Positions 43,131 to 52,616 of a DNA stretch of 64,000 nt are shown piece by piece. The stretch's first letter is position 1, and each line of letters starts with the position of its first letter. The stretch is from Epsilonproteobacteria bacterium tcs-49. Lineage in GTDB: Bacteria; Campylobacterota; Campylobacteria; Campylobacterales; Sulfurovaceae. The translations under genes and the position numbers were made by a program. Location: NCBI GenBank assembly GCA_002049495.1, contig LLYS01000003.1:1-64000 (forward strand), read 5' to 3'. Under the pieces are notes generated by a model, which saw only the letters and a program-made list of their open reading frames with translations, made no database searches and was not told where the DNA came from.

Positions 43131-44042
43131 CTAAAAGTACCCCTCCTGTTTTTTCTTCTCCATCGACGCCGCGCTGTCGCTGTCGATCAGGCGTCCCTGC
43201 CGCTCACTGGTGCTTGTCAGCAGCATCTCCTGGATAATCTCGGGCAGCGTCGCAGCTTCGGAGTTGATCGCTCCGGTCAGCGGATAGCAGCCCAGCGTTC
43301 GAAAGCGCACCGTCTCCTCCTTGGCGGTTTTGCGAAGCTCTTCGGGCATCCGGTCATCATCGACGAGGATTTTGGTACCCTTGTACTCCACTACCGGACG
43401 TTTCGCCGCGTAATACAGCGGCACGATGGGGATCTGCTCTAAGTAGATATATTGCCAAATATCCAGCTCCGTCCAGTTGCTCAGGGGGAAAACCCGGATC
43501 GATTCGCCCTGCTTGTGGCGGCCGTTGTACACGTTCCACAGCTCGGGCCGCTGGTTTTTCGGATCCCAGCGGTGGTTTTCGTCGCGAAAAGAGTAGATCC
43601 GCTCCTTGGCACGGCTTTTCTCCTCGTCGCGTCTGGCCCCGCCAAACACCGCATCAAACTTGTACTTATCCAGCATCTGCTTGAGCCCCTCGGTTTTCAT
43701 GATGTCGGTGTGCATCGCCGAACCGTGGGTAAAGGGGGAGATATCCATCTCTTGCCCCTTGGGATTGATATGAACAATCAGATCCATCCCCACTTCCTGC
43801 GCGCGCTTGTCGCGAAAACGTACCATCTCTTTGAACTTCCACGTGGTATCGACGTGGACCAAAGGAAAAGGCGGCGGTGCGGGGTAAAACGCCTTTTGCG
43901 CCAGGTGCAGCATCACCGAGCTGTCCTTGCCGATACTGTAAAGCATCGCGGGATTTTCAAACTCGGCGATCACTTCGCGCATAATGTGGATCGATTCCGC
44001 CTCAAGCTGCTTGAGGTGCGTGAGTCGCTGTTTATCTATCAT
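43131..44042 (-). CDS. cysD: Sulfate adenylyltransferase subunit 2
   Basis: CysD, 303 residues, is the ATP pyrophosphatase-type subunit that forms APS from ATP and sulfate. PP-loop [12 protein letters not shown] (about 37-48), [16 protein letters not shown] and [17 protein letters not shown] are diagnostic. Start overlaps cysC by 11 bases. The stop is followed by the toxin-antitoxin promoter instead of cysN. Confidence 0.96.
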   Translation of the reverse strand: MIDKQRLTHLKQLEAESIHIMREVIAEFENPAMLYSIGKDSSVMLHLAQKAFYPAPPPFPLVHVDTTWKFKEMVRFRDKRAQEVGMDLIVHINPKGQEMDISPFTHGSAMHTDIMKTEGLKQMLDKYKFDAVFGGARRDEEKSRAKERIYSFRDENHRWDPKNQRPELWNVYNGRHKQGESIRVFPLSNWTELDIWQYIYLEQIPIVPLYYAAKRPVVEYKGTKILVDDDRMPEELRKTAKEETVRFRTLGCYPLTGAINSEAATLPEIIQEMLLTSTSERQGRLIDSDSAASMEKKKQEGYF

Positions 44043-44649
44043 TGTTGTCCTTCCATTGGATATAACCTTTTTCTACCAGGTATGCGATGATCGGTTCGCA
44101 CGCCTGTTCTATGGTGATATTGTCGTTTTTGATACGGATTTGGGGATTTTGCGGCGCTTCATAGGGCGAATCCAATCCGGTGAAGTTTTTGATCTCGCCC
44201 GCTCGGGCTTTTTTGTACAACCCTTTGGGATCGCGCGCTTCACACGTATCCAGCGGCGCGTCGATAAAGATTTCGATAAATTCACCCTCTTCTACCAACG
44301 CTTTGACAAGCGCCCTGTCCGCGGCGAAAGGGGAGATAAACGCCGTCAAAACAAGCTGACCGCTGTCGACGAAAAGTTTGGCCACTTCCCCCACGCGGCG
44401 GATATTCTCCACCCGTGAAGCCTCATCAAAACCCAGGTCTTTGTTCAGCCCGTGTCGCACATTGTCGCCGTCAAGCAGATAGGTGGCGTTGCCGTTGGCG
44501 TGCAAAATCTCCTCCACCGCGTTGGCGATGGTGGATTTGCCGCTGCCGCTAAGGCCGGTAAACCAGAGAATGCAGGGTTTTTGCCCCGCCTGTTTCGCGC
44601 GGTCCGTTTTAGTCACTTTATGGTCGTGCCACGTCAGGTGCAGCTTCAT
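44032..44649 (-). CDS. cysC: Adenylylsulfate kinase
   Basis: CysC, 205 residues, phosphorylates APS to PAPS, the sulfate donor. The P-loop [12 protein letters not shown] is at about 32-43; [16 protein letters not shown] and [13 protein letters not shown] are the APS-binding segments; [23 protein letters not shown] is conserved. Adjacent to the cysQ stop with no gap. Confidence 0.96.
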   Translation of the reverse strand: MKLHLTWHDHKVTKTDRAKQAGQKPCILWFTGLSGSGKSTIANAVEEILHANGNATYLLDGDNVRHGLNKDLGFDEASRVENIRRVGEVAKLFVDSGQLVLTAFISPFAADRALVKALVEEGEFIEIFIDAPLDTCEARDPKGLYKKARAGEIKNFTGLDSPYEAPQNPQIRIKNDNITIEQACEPIIAYLVEKGYIQWKDNNDR

Positions 44650-45459
44650 CTACACCACCACGAAAAAGGGGTTAAGCAGATCGGGCTTGTTATACGCCAG
44701 CGGCGCAAACGTTTTAGGATCATGCAGATACGCCGCGGGGTCGCTGTCTTGCGTGTAGATATACGCCCCTTTGCCCGCTTCAAGCACCACCGCGTGCGCC
44801 GCCGCCGTATCCCACTCCATAGTCGGCGCCAAACGCGGGTAGATATCGGCACTGCCCTCGGCGACCATGCACAGCTTCAGCGAACTGCCCTTGGAGGTGC
44901 GCTCAATCTGCTGCGTATGCGGCTCCAGGGCGTCGATAAAGCGCTTGGTCTCTTCGGAGAGGTGGGATTTGCTCGCCACCACGCGCAGGATTTTTGCGCT
45001 GTCGCCCTTCTCTACGGGCAGCCGCTGTGTCCCGCCAGCGCTTTGCTTAAACGCGCCGCCGCCCTTTTGCGCGTAGTACAGCTCCTCCAGTGCCGGGGCG
45101 TACACCGCGCCCAAAACTGGAATGCCCTTTTCGATCAGGGCGATATTGACCGTAAATTCGCCGTTTTGTTTGATAAACTCCTTGGTTCCGTCCAGGGGAT
45201 CGACGCACCAGTAGCGCTCACGGTCCTTCCGATCCTCGTAAGCCTCCTGCTTGTTCTCTTCGGACATTATGGGAATATCGGAATAGAGTACGCGCAGTTT
45301 GTCGCAGATATGTTCATTGGCGGCTTTGTCGGCCTTTGTCAGCGGAGAGTCGTCGCTTTTGGCCTCTATGCCAAAATCCCCCGTTTGATAAATCTCCATG
45401 ATGATTTCGCCCGCTTCTTTGGCGATGGTGTTGATGGTTTGGATATCGATGTCTCGCAC
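44650..45459 (-). CDS. cysQ: 3'(2'),5'-bisphosphate nucleotidase
   Basis: CysQ, 269 residues, hydrolyses PAP, the by-product of sulfotransferases, and also PAPS. It belongs to the inositol monophosphatase fold: SDDSPLTKADKAAN, MSEEN, WCVDPLDGTKEFIK (metal-binding WxDPxDGT motif) and PTMEWDTAAAHAVV. The start is GTG at 45457-45459 with AAGGGA upstream. It is the first gene of cysQ-C-D-(TA)-N-permease. Confidence 0.94.
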   Translation of the reverse strand: MRDIDIQTINTIAKEAGEIIMEIYQTGDFGIEAKSDDSPLTKADKAANEHICDKLRVLYSDIPIMSEENKQEAYEDRKDRERYWCVDPLDGTKEFIKQNGEFTVNIALIEKGIPVLGAVYAPALEELYYAQKGGGAFKQSAGGTQRLPVEKGDSAKILRVVASKSHLSEETKRFIDALEPHTQQIERTSKGSSLKLCMVAEGSADIYPRLAPTMEWDTAAAHAVVLEAGKGAYIYTQDSDPAAYLHDPKTFAPLAYNKPDLLNPFFVVV

Positions 45460-45486
45460 GATAATAGGTCCCTTTTTTTAAAATAT

Positions 45487-45492
45487 ATTATA
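45487..45492 (-). promoter_or_regulatory. Probable -10 element of the cys operon
   Basis: TATAAT on the minus strand, 28 bases before the cysQ GTG, in the 52-base gap after the polysaccharide genes. The cys genes may therefore be transcribed separately as well as by read-through. Confidence 0.5.
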
Positions 45493-45511
45493 GCAGATCG
45501 GGCTGAAATGC

Positions 45512-47251
45512 TTAAGCGTTGGGGTTGTGGGTAAACTCGGGTACGATCCCCTGCAGCGCCTTGACCTTATCGTCACTTTGCAGTAAAAGCTCTATATCCC
45601 CATTGAGCCTGACTATATCGTAATGCTGCGTTTTTCCCACGGTGATGGAGCTGTACTGGGTACACGCTTTGGCGTCTTCAAGCAGCAGCTCCTCATAAAG
45701 CTTTTCCCCCGGCCGCAATCCGGTAAACTCGATCCGCACGTCGCTTTTGCCCGAAAGTTCGATCATCTTTTTAGCCAGATCGACGATCTTGACCGGCTCG
45801 CCCATATCCAGGATGAAGATCTCTCCCCCCCGGCCGATCGCCCCGGCTTGCAGCACCAGTTCACACGCTTCGGGAATGAGCATAAAATAGCGGGTGATCT
45901 CGGGGTGCGTGACGGTGAGGGGTCCCCCCTTTTCAAGCTGGGCTTTGAACTTGGGGATCACGCTGCCGCTGCTGCCGAGCACATTGCCAAAGCGCACCGC
46001 CACGATCTCGGTATCGCCTTGCCTGTTGGAGTTTTGCGCATACAGTTCACACACCCTCTTGGTCGCACCCATAACGTTGGTGGGCCGCACCGCCTTGTCC
46101 GTAGAGATCAGGATGAGTTTCTGCGCACCGTGTTCGATCGCCGCGTCAACGACGTTTTTCGTACCGATAATGTTGTTTTCGATCGCGGCTTGGACGTTGG
46201 CTTCACACAGGGGTACGTGCTTGTATGCCGCCGCGTGGATCACGATCTCTGGCTGAAAGCGCTTAAATACCTCATCTACCTTTTTGCCGTTGACTACGGA
46301 GACCATCTGCGAAGCGACGTTGTCAGCTCCCAACTCTTCGCTGATCGTATAAAGGTTGTATTCGCTATGATCTAACAATACCAACTCCCCCGCTCCAAAG
46401 CGGGCACACTGGCGGCTGATCTCACTGCCGATGCTTCCCCCCGCACCCGTAATCAGTACCCGTTTGCCGCGGATAAAGCGCTCAATAACCTCCTTGTCCA
46501 GATCCTGCGGGTGGCGCGCCAGCAGATCCTCGACGCTGATATCTTTGAGCTGGGTACTAAACGCTTTGTCCGCCAAAATCTCGTCCAGCGAGGGCAGGAT
46601 GCGGATCTCGTGAAAATAGGGGCTGAGTTTGTCATAGATCTGTTTGATCCGCTCCTTGGGTGCCGAAGGGATGGCGATAACCAGCAGGTCCAGCTTTGTT
46701 CCGTCGCCGATCGCCTTTTTCAGCCCCTCCTTGGAAAGGATCTGGATCCCGTCGATAGAGCGTTTTTGCAGCACCTTCGCATCATCGACGAAATATTTTA
46801 CCCGGTATGTACTGTGCTTAAACTCCTCCTCAAGCTTCATCCCCGCTTTGCCCGCACCGTAGATAACGACCGATCTGGTCTTTTGTACGCGGCTTTTATT
46901 GACTACAAAGTAGTAGCCATACATCAAAAAGGTGATGGAAAAGATATAAAAAAACAGTTCCGAAGCCAAAAAAGCGAAGCGGACCTCTCCGTAAAAGATG
47001 GGCAGATAGACACAAAATGCCGCAATATACACAAGACTTTTGAGCAAAAAGGTTTTTTGCGTCACCTTTGACCAGCTCAGGGAGTAATCTTTGAAAATCA
47101 GCAGCGATGCGGTGATGCGCAATGCGATGACGCTGAGGACGATATACCACTGAAACGGCTGGTGAAAAATAAAAAAGGTCCACCAGAAGGTAACATGGCT
47201 TAAGACGATGATAACGAGAAAGTTTAAGAGGCGTTTATCCAAAGTAAACAT
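45512..47251 (-). CDS. WbpM/PglF-type UDP-N-acetylhexosamine 4,6-dehydratase
   Basis: A 579-residue membrane-bound SDR. Four hydrophobic segments (about 8-115) precede a CoA-binding-like Rossmann domain (VVIYGAGKAGMKL) and the dehydratase domain (TGAGGSIGSEISRQ at about 267). The active site STDKAVRPTNVMGATKR has the TDK triad with Met-Lys replacing Tyr-Lys, characteristic of WbpM/PglF. Product: a UDP-4-keto-6-deoxy-HexNAc. Last gene of the polysaccharide cluster; its start overlaps the WbpL-like stop by one base. Confidence 0.92.
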   Translation of the reverse strand: MFTLDKRLLNFLVIIVLSHVTFWWTFFIFHQPFQWYIVLSVIALRITASLLIFKDYSLSWSKVTQKTFLLKSLVYIAAFCVYLPIFYGEVRFAFLASELFFYIFSITFLMYGYYFVVNKSRVQKTRSVVIYGAGKAGMKLEEEFKHSTYRVKYFVDDAKVLQKRSIDGIQILSKEGLKKAIGDGTKLDLLVIAIPSAPKERIKQIYDKLSPYFHEIRILPSLDEILADKAFSTQLKDISVEDLLARHPQDLDKEVIERFIRGKRVLITGAGGSIGSEISRQCARFGAGELVLLDHSEYNLYTISEELGADNVASQMVSVVNGKKVDEVFKRFQPEIVIHAAAYKHVPLCEANVQAAIENNIIGTKNVVDAAIEHGAQKLILISTDKAVRPTNVMGATKRVCELYAQNSNRQGDTEIVAVRFGNVLGSSGSVIPKFKAQLEKGGPLTVTHPEITRYFMLIPEACELVLQAGAIGRGGEIFILDMGEPVKIVDLAKKMIELSGKSDVRIEFTGLRPGEKLYEELLLEDAKACTQYSSITVGKTQHYDIVRLNGDIELLLQSDDKVKALQGIVPEFTHNPNA

Positions 47252-48213
47252 TATGCAAAAGCCTTTTTTCCATCAATTAGACGCATTATACTATAAAGCA
47301 GCCCCAGTGCCGCTATAAAGGCTACCTCTACCGCCGGCAGAAAAAACACAAAAAGAAGCAGTACTCCGTTTACTCCCAGTGCGTAAAGCGTAATTTTGTC
47401 ATGTTTCCAACCGCTTTGGTGCAGGCGCTGGTATCCATGTTTTTTATGGGCTTGGCTAAGCTTCTCGCCGTTGCGTTTTCTCCGCAGTAGCGTCAGCGTC
47501 GCATCAAACCAAAACAGGGCAAACAGGATAATCCATATCCAAAAGTTTTCCCCGCTCGCGTTACCGTAATACAGTGTAAAAACCGCTACATTGTAGCCCA
47601 AAAGCGTACTGCCCACATCTCCCATAAATATCTTGGCCCTATGCCAGTTCCAAAACAAAAATCCCAAAACGGCAGCAGCCAAAACCGCAAAATGTTCCCC
47701 GCCAAAAAGCAGGAGACCGGCCAGGGCGAGAAACACCATCTCCATACCGGCGTAACCGTCGATCCCGTCGAGAAAATTATACAGGTTGATAAACCAGATG
47801 ATGAGCAAAAAAGCAAACAGGTTTGTTACGAGCGGGTTTTCTATCGTTATAAAAAACAGATCCAGGCTTTGAAAACCACCCAGAGCAATCAACCCCGAAA
47901 CAGCAACAAACGCTTGCGCCAACAGCCGTATTTTGGGACTGAGCTCTATAATATCGTCGGTGAAACTCACAAGCGAGATCACGCTTCCCGCAAGCAGCGC
48001 CTGGAGTAAAGAGGACTCAACCACACCGTGATAGCCAAGGTACCCCACCCCGAGAAACCAGCTTAGAGCTATGGCTACCCCGCCTCCGTGCGGCGTGGGT
48101 ACACTGTGAGAACTTCGATCGTTGGGGATGTCCACCATCGATCTGCGCAGGGCGATCCGGCGAACCGTATAAGTCAGGATAAAGGAGAGAAAAAATACTG
48201 CCATATAGATCAC
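47251..48213 (-). CDS. WbpL/WecA-like glycosyl-1-phosphate transferase
   Basis: A 320-residue polyprenol-phosphate sugar-phosphate transferase (GT4 of MraY/WecA type) that would start repeat-unit assembly on undecaprenyl phosphate. About 10 transmembrane helices; SSHSVPTPHGGGVAI at the start, SFTDDIIELSPKIRL, NLYNFLDGIDGYAGME (catalytic Asp), FMGDVGSTLLGY and the basic HKKHGYQRL loop. GTG start at 48211-48213 with AAGGGG upstream overlaps the previous stop. Confidence 0.92.
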   Translation of the reverse strand: MIYMAVFFLSFILTYTVRRIALRRSMVDIPNDRSSHSVPTPHGGGVAIALSWFLGVGYLGYHGVVESSLLQALLAGSVISLVSFTDDIIELSPKIRLLAQAFVAVSGLIALGGFQSLDLFFITIENPLVTNLFAFLLIIWFINLYNFLDGIDGYAGMEMVFLALAGLLLFGGEHFAVLAAAVLGFLFWNWHRAKIFMGDVGSTLLGYNVAVFTLYYGNASGENFWIWIILFALFWFDATLTLLRRKRNGEKLSQAHKKHGYQRLHQSGWKHDKITLYALGVNGVLLLFVFFLPAVEVAFIAALGLLYSIMRLIDGKKAFA

Positions 48214-49067
48214 GTTTTTTCCCCTTTTATCATCAAATTGATCCCCTCTTGAGTACTGTAGGGGTTGTCAATCCCCAGTTCGCGTTTCGTAGCATCGTTA
48301 TTCACTGCAAGGCTGCAAAAGAGCCTTTGGTAGATGGAGGGTTTCAAACGCCGCAGCAGTGACGCAAAAAAAGGCACTTGGACAAGGAGGATCTTTTTTT
48401 CAAAGGCCCTCGCTATAGCGTGCACCAGCTCGGGCGTGCTCATCGCTTCATCGTCGCTTGCTAAAAACACCCCCGGTCGTTTTTGCAAAATCACTGTATC
48501 GAGCAGGTGGCACAGATTGCCTATATACACCATACTTCGCTTGTTGCGTATTCCTCCCAAAGGCAGAAAAGGGAGATATTTGACCAAATGAACAAGGCTT
48601 TTGATATTGGCCTTTACACCGTATCCGTACACAATCGGCGTACGAATAATGCTCACTTTAAAATCGTCCTCCTCCATTTCGCGCAACGCCTGTTCCGCTT
48701 CAAGCTTGCTTTGGCCGTATGGGTCAACGGGGTGGCACGGACTGGATTCGGTATAGGTCCTTTCACTCTCTTCCCCATGGACCTTGACCGTACTCATAAA
48801 GATAAAGTGGGCCACCTCGGAAGCTTTTGCCCTTTCGGCAAGGGCCAGCGTCTGTTCGACGTTTACCCTCCGGTACTCGCTCTTTGGCGCTCCTTGCATC
48901 TGATGCACCAGTGCTGAGAGATGGACAACCGTATCCACTCCGCCGCAGTCCAAAGCGGCAAAGTCATCACGCAGAAAAGAAAATGCGGCTATTTCATAGC
49001 TGGATTCATACTTTTTGGAAAAGTAACTCCCGACAAAACCGCCAGCACCTGTTAGCAGCAGCTTCAT
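48210..49067 (-). CDS. NAD-dependent epimerase/dehydratase, WbpV-like
   Basis: A 285-residue extended SDR. The cofactor motif TGAGGFVGSYF starts at residue 6; the active site has Ser-Thr in FMSTVKVHGE and YGQSK. With the adjacent WbpM- and WbpL-like genes it matches a wbpV-wbpL-wbpM module, in which WbpV reduces the 4-keto group to give UDP-QuiNAc or UDP-FucNAc. That reaction is inferred from family and neighbours. Overlaps at both ends. Confidence 0.82.
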   Translation of the reverse strand: MKLLLTGAGGFVGSYFSKKYESSYEIAAFSFLRDDFAALDCGGVDTVVHLSALVHQMQGAPKSEYRRVNVEQTLALAERAKASEVAHFIFMSTVKVHGEESERTYTESSPCHPVDPYGQSKLEAEQALREMEEDDFKVSIIRTPIVYGYGVKANIKSLVHLVKYLPFLPLGGIRNKRSMVYIGNLCHLLDTVILQKRPGVFLASDDEAMSTPELVHAIARAFEKKILLVQVPFFASLLRRLKPSIYQRLFCSLAVNNDATKRELGIDNPYSTQEGINLMIKGEKT

Positions 49068-50224
49068 AACTCATATACCTCTTTTGCCATCTGCTCCATG
49101 ATATGCGCCCTGCTGAAACGATGTTTAAACTCCGTTCGATCTATCGGAGCCTGAACGGCCGTTTCGTCGAAAGCGGATTTAAAGGAGTCGATATCACACG
49201 GCGTAAAAAGCATCGCACCCGCTATCCACTCTTTGACGAAATCCTTTGCATAGCCGTTAACGCCGGCGATAATATACTTATTCGTAACCGCATACTCAAA
49301 AAGCTTTGAGGGCAAAACCTTTTTAAACGCTTCGTAATCGTTAAGATGTAAAAATAAAATATCGCTTTGCCGGTAATGTTCAAGCAGCGTTTCCCTGTCG
49401 ACGGGAGGAAACATTTTGACGTTTTCATATTCTCTGACCTTTTCCGAAAGCCGTTCCTTCCGCCCGCCGTCTCCGATAATACGAATTTCATACTCCTCTC
49501 CAAGTGCGCCGGCAAGTCGGGGGATTATCTTCTCCAACCCCTGCCCCTCACCGATATTTCCGGCATAGGTCAGCACGGTTTTTCCCGTCGCTTCCGTCTT
49601 GGTAAAATCAACGTTCATGAAGATGTCGTCGATGCCGTTGGAGTAAAAGCTATAGGGTACCGTCCCGTTTATAGCGGTAAAGTACCGTTCAAACCCCCTG
49701 GATACGAGATTGATATGATTCGCCGCGTTGACCGTGTACTTTTCGATCCACTGAAAAACGGGGACGGCAAAACGCAGCTTGCTTTTTGCGAAAAGCGATT
49801 GCAGCGTATCGGGGAATATATCGCGTATATCCAGGTACAACGGAACCTTTTGATGCTTTGCCGCAAGTGCTCCCAAAAATGCGGTCATCAGCCTGGAAGA
49901 GGTGGCAAATACTTTATCATACCGTTGCCGCTTTTGCAACTCTTTCCATACGGCATAGGCATATTTCACAAACAGCTTAGACTGATCCATAAACCCGCTT
50001 TTGTGTGTCCCCAGTGGGATCCTTGTAATATGCACGTTGCCGTTTTGTTCATTTTGCGGGGCGCTTTGGCTGAAACTTTTGTAGCGGTTGGGCATCGTCG
50101 TAATAACCTCAACAACATCACCTGGGGACAACTGCTTTTGCAACTCGTTCACAAAGGCCGTTGTGCGGAAAGACCCGGCACAAAGATCCGGTTCATAATA
50201 AAACGACAATACCAGAATTCTCAT
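49064..50224 (-). CDS. GT4-type glycosyltransferase, WbuB-like
   Basis: A 386-residue GT-B glycosyltransferase. N-terminal LSFYYEPDLCAGSFRTTAF is seen in WbuB-type fucosaminyl transferases. C-terminal donor half: TYAGNIGEGQGLEKIIPR, RIIGDGGRKERLSE and the family EX7E region around HLNDYEAFKKVLPSKLFEYA. Donor and acceptor are unknown; a HexNAc donor is suggested by the following genes. It starts directly after the WecC stop. Confidence 0.85.
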   Translation of the reverse strand: MRILVLSFYYEPDLCAGSFRTTAFVNELQKQLSPGDVVEVITTMPNRYKSFSQSAPQNEQNGNVHITRIPLGTHKSGFMDQSKLFVKYAYAVWKELQKRQRYDKVFATSSRLMTAFLGALAAKHQKVPLYLDIRDIFPDTLQSLFAKSKLRFAVPVFQWIEKYTVNAANHINLVSRGFERYFTAINGTVPYSFYSNGIDDIFMNVDFTKTEATGKTVLTYAGNIGEGQGLEKIIPRLAGALGEEYEIRIIGDGGRKERLSEKVREYENVKMFPPVDRETLLEHYRQSDILFLHLNDYEAFKKVLPSKLFEYAVTNKYIIAGVNGYAKDFVKEWIAGAMLFTPCDIDSFKSAFDETAVQAPIDRTEFKHRFSRAHIMEQMAKEVYEL

Positions 50225-51424
50225 CTATACCCTCTCCAGTACGCCACAGAAATCAAGCTCTTTATCGCCTTCCATTCCCTGAAATTCCCTATGCGCGACA
50301 AGAAATGCCAAAATATCGGCTTCCTGCGGAGCGGCCGCATAATCAACAAGGGTGAACTGTTCGTGGGTTTCAATATTGGGCTCCACCGCGACGACGTTTA
50401 CCCCCTGCTCTTTTAAACTTTGCGCTACCAGCAGCGCGGGAGATTCGCGCAAATCGTCGATATCGGGTTTGAACGCTAATCCCATACACGCCACCGTAGG
50501 CTTTTTGCCGTAATCTTTTTCATAAAGCAGCGCTTTGTTTTTGATCTTTTCGATCACCCACTGCGTTTTATAGGTGTTGACCTCCCGCGACGTGCGGATG
50601 AGTTTCGCCGTTTCCCTCCCTTCATGGACGATAAACCAGGGATCGACGGCGATGCAGTGCCCCCCTACGCCCGTTCCCGGTTTCAGGATATTGACCCGGG
50701 GGTGTTTGTTGGCAAGATCTATCAACTCCCACACATTGATATCAAATTTATCGCAAAGCATTGAAAGTTCATTGGCAAAAGCGATATTGGTATCTCTGAA
50801 ACTGTTCTCGGTCAGTTTCGCCATCTCCGCGGTCCGTGCCGTCGTCTCCAAGACTTCCCCCTGAACAAATCCACGGTAAAATTCGGCTGCAGCAGCGGTT
50901 GCCTCCGGTGTAGTTCCTCCGACAATCCTGTCGTTTTCTACAAGTTCGCGCATAATATGCCCGGGAAGCACCCTCTCGGGGCAGTGTGCCACATGGATCT
51001 TTCCCGTATCCACACCCGCCCTACGCAGCGTATCGGCCACCATATCCGTCGTCCCCACGGGGGAAGTGGATTCTAGAATAACCACATTCCCGGTTTTGAC
51101 GAAAGGCGCAATCGCTTCGGTAGCCTGCTTGACGTAATCGGTATTGGGAACGTATCCGTCATGAAAGGGCGTCGGCACTGCGATGATAAATACATCCGCA
51201 AAATCCGGGACGGTAGCGGCTTTGAGACTGTCACTTCTCACCGCCGCCCGCACAAACATATCCAGATCCGGTTCGACGATGTGGATCTTGCCTTCATTGA
51301 TCGTCTCGACCACATCTTTTACCACATCGACCCCGTGGACCCGGTAACCTCTGTTTGCCAGCAGTGCGGAAGTGGGCAAGCCGATATACCCAAGCCCCAC
51401 TACACAAACTTTCTTCTCTGTCAT
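50225..51424 (-). CDS. wecC: UDP-N-acetyl-D-mannosamine dehydrogenase
   Basis: A 399-residue UDP-sugar dehydrogenase that oxidises UDP-ManNAc to UDP-ManNAcA. NAD motif [30 protein letters not shown]; catalytic Cys in [29 protein letters not shown] in the C-terminal domain. The ATG at 51422-51424 overlaps the wecB stop (ATGA); a longer start 14 codons upstream was rejected. WecB next to WecC supports the assignment. Confidence 0.94.
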   Translation of the reverse strand: MTEKKVCVVGLGYIGLPTSALLANRGYRVHGVDVVKDVVETINEGKIHIVEPDLDMFVRAAVRSDSLKAATVPDFADVFIIAVPTPFHDGYVPNTDYVKQATEAIAPFVKTGNVVILESTSPVGTTDMVADTLRRAGVDTGKIHVAHCPERVLPGHIMRELVENDRIVGGTTPEATAAAAEFYRGFVQGEVLETTARTAEMAKLTENSFRDTNIAFANELSMLCDKFDINVWELIDLANKHPRVNILKPGTGVGGHCIAVDPWFIVHEGRETAKLIRTSREVNTYKTQWVIEKIKNKALLYEKDYGKKPTVACMGLAFKPDIDDLRESPALLVAQSLKEQGVNVVAVEPNIETHEQFTLVDYAAAPQEADILAFLVAHREFQGMEGDKELDFCGVLERV

Positions 51425-52575
51425 CCTCCCAACCTTTCTTTTACAAATTCCACGATACGCTCGCACGCCTGCCCGTCGCCGTAGGGGTTGTGCGCTTTGC
51501 TCATCTTCTTATATTCAGTCTCGTCATCAAGCAGCTGCTGCGCACTGCGTACGATCGTATCCTCGTCCGTACCCACAAGCCTGACGGTACCGGCTTCTAC
51601 CGCTTCGGGCCGTTCCGTGGTTTCGCGCATTACAAGAACCGGCTTACCCAGACCCGGCGCTTCCTCCTGTACACCGCCGCTGTCGGTAATGATAAAACGG
51701 GCTTTCCCCATGAGGTAGACAAACGGTTCATAACCCAAAGGCGGAATCAAATGTACATTTTCAATTCCCGAAAGTACGTTTTTGACCGGTTTCTGAACAT
51801 TGGGGTTGAGATGTACCGGGTATATGATAACCACGTCTTTATTTTCTGCGGCTATGCGCCGCAGTGCCCGGCAAATGTTCACAAAACCCCGACCGAAGTT
51901 TTCCCGCCGGTGCCCCGTAACCAAAATAAGCTTTTTTTTCTCCGGATCCGTCATATCCATCCGTGTCTGTTCGCTGATACTTTCCAGTATCCGCTTTTCC
52001 AATCCTTCGTCTGAAGCAAGCCGCTCGTTGACCCAATACAAAGCGTCTATAACGGTATTTCCCGTAACCAATACCCTCTCCGGCGCCGCTTTTTCCCGCA
52101 GCAGGTTTTCCCGTGCTTTTTCCGTGGGGGCGAAATGGTACTTTGTCAAAACGGCCGTAAGCTGTCTATTGGCCTCTTCGGGCCAGGGGCTGTAGATATC
52201 ATACGTTCGCAGTCCCGCTTCCACATGTGCTACCTCGGTTTTTGCATAGAAACAGGCAAGAGAGGTCGTAAAGGTCGTAGTCGTATCCCCATGGACGAAT
52301 ACAAGATCGGGAGCGAACTCCTCGAGCACTCCGCGCATACCAAGCAGTACGTTAGAAGTCACGTCATGCAGATCCTGCCCCGGCTGCATAACGTCAAGAT
52401 CATAATGGGGTGTCAGCTCAAACAGTTCAAGCACCTGATCAAGCATCTGGCGGTGCTGCGCGCTGACGCATATCTTTGTTTCAAAAAACTCCCCGTACCG
52501 CTGGAATGCTTTTGCCAACGGTGCCATTTTGATCGCTTCGGGACGTGTACCAAAAACAATGAGTATTTTTTTCAT
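51421..52575 (-). CDS. wecB: UDP-N-acetylglucosamine 2-epimerase (non-hydrolysing)
   Basis: WecB, 384 residues, interconverts UDP-GlcNAc and UDP-ManNAc. [14 protein letters not shown] at the start, [35 protein letters not shown] and [29 protein letters not shown] are all conserved, including the active-site Asp, His and Glu segments. Gap of 41 bases to the heparinase-like gene. Confidence 0.96.
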   Translation of the reverse strand: MKKILIVFGTRPEAIKMAPLAKAFQRYGEFFETKICVSAQHRQMLDQVLELFELTPHYDLDVMQPGQDLHDVTSNVLLGMRGVLEEFAPDLVFVHGDTTTTFTTSLACFYAKTEVAHVEAGLRTYDIYSPWPEEANRQLTAVLTKYHFAPTEKARENLLREKAAPERVLVTGNTVIDALYWVNERLASDEGLEKRILESISEQTRMDMTDPEKKKLILVTGHRRENFGRGFVNICRALRRIAAENKDVVIIYPVHLNPNVQKPVKNVLSGIENVHLIPPLGYEPFVYLMGKARFIITDSGGVQEEAPGLGKPVLVMRETTERPEAVEAGTVRLVGTDEDTIVRSAQQLLDDETEYKKMSKAHNPYGDGQACERIVEFVKERLGG

Positions 52576-52616
52576 TGAAGTTTAAACCTTTATTCAAACA
52601 ATTACCTGAAAGTGTA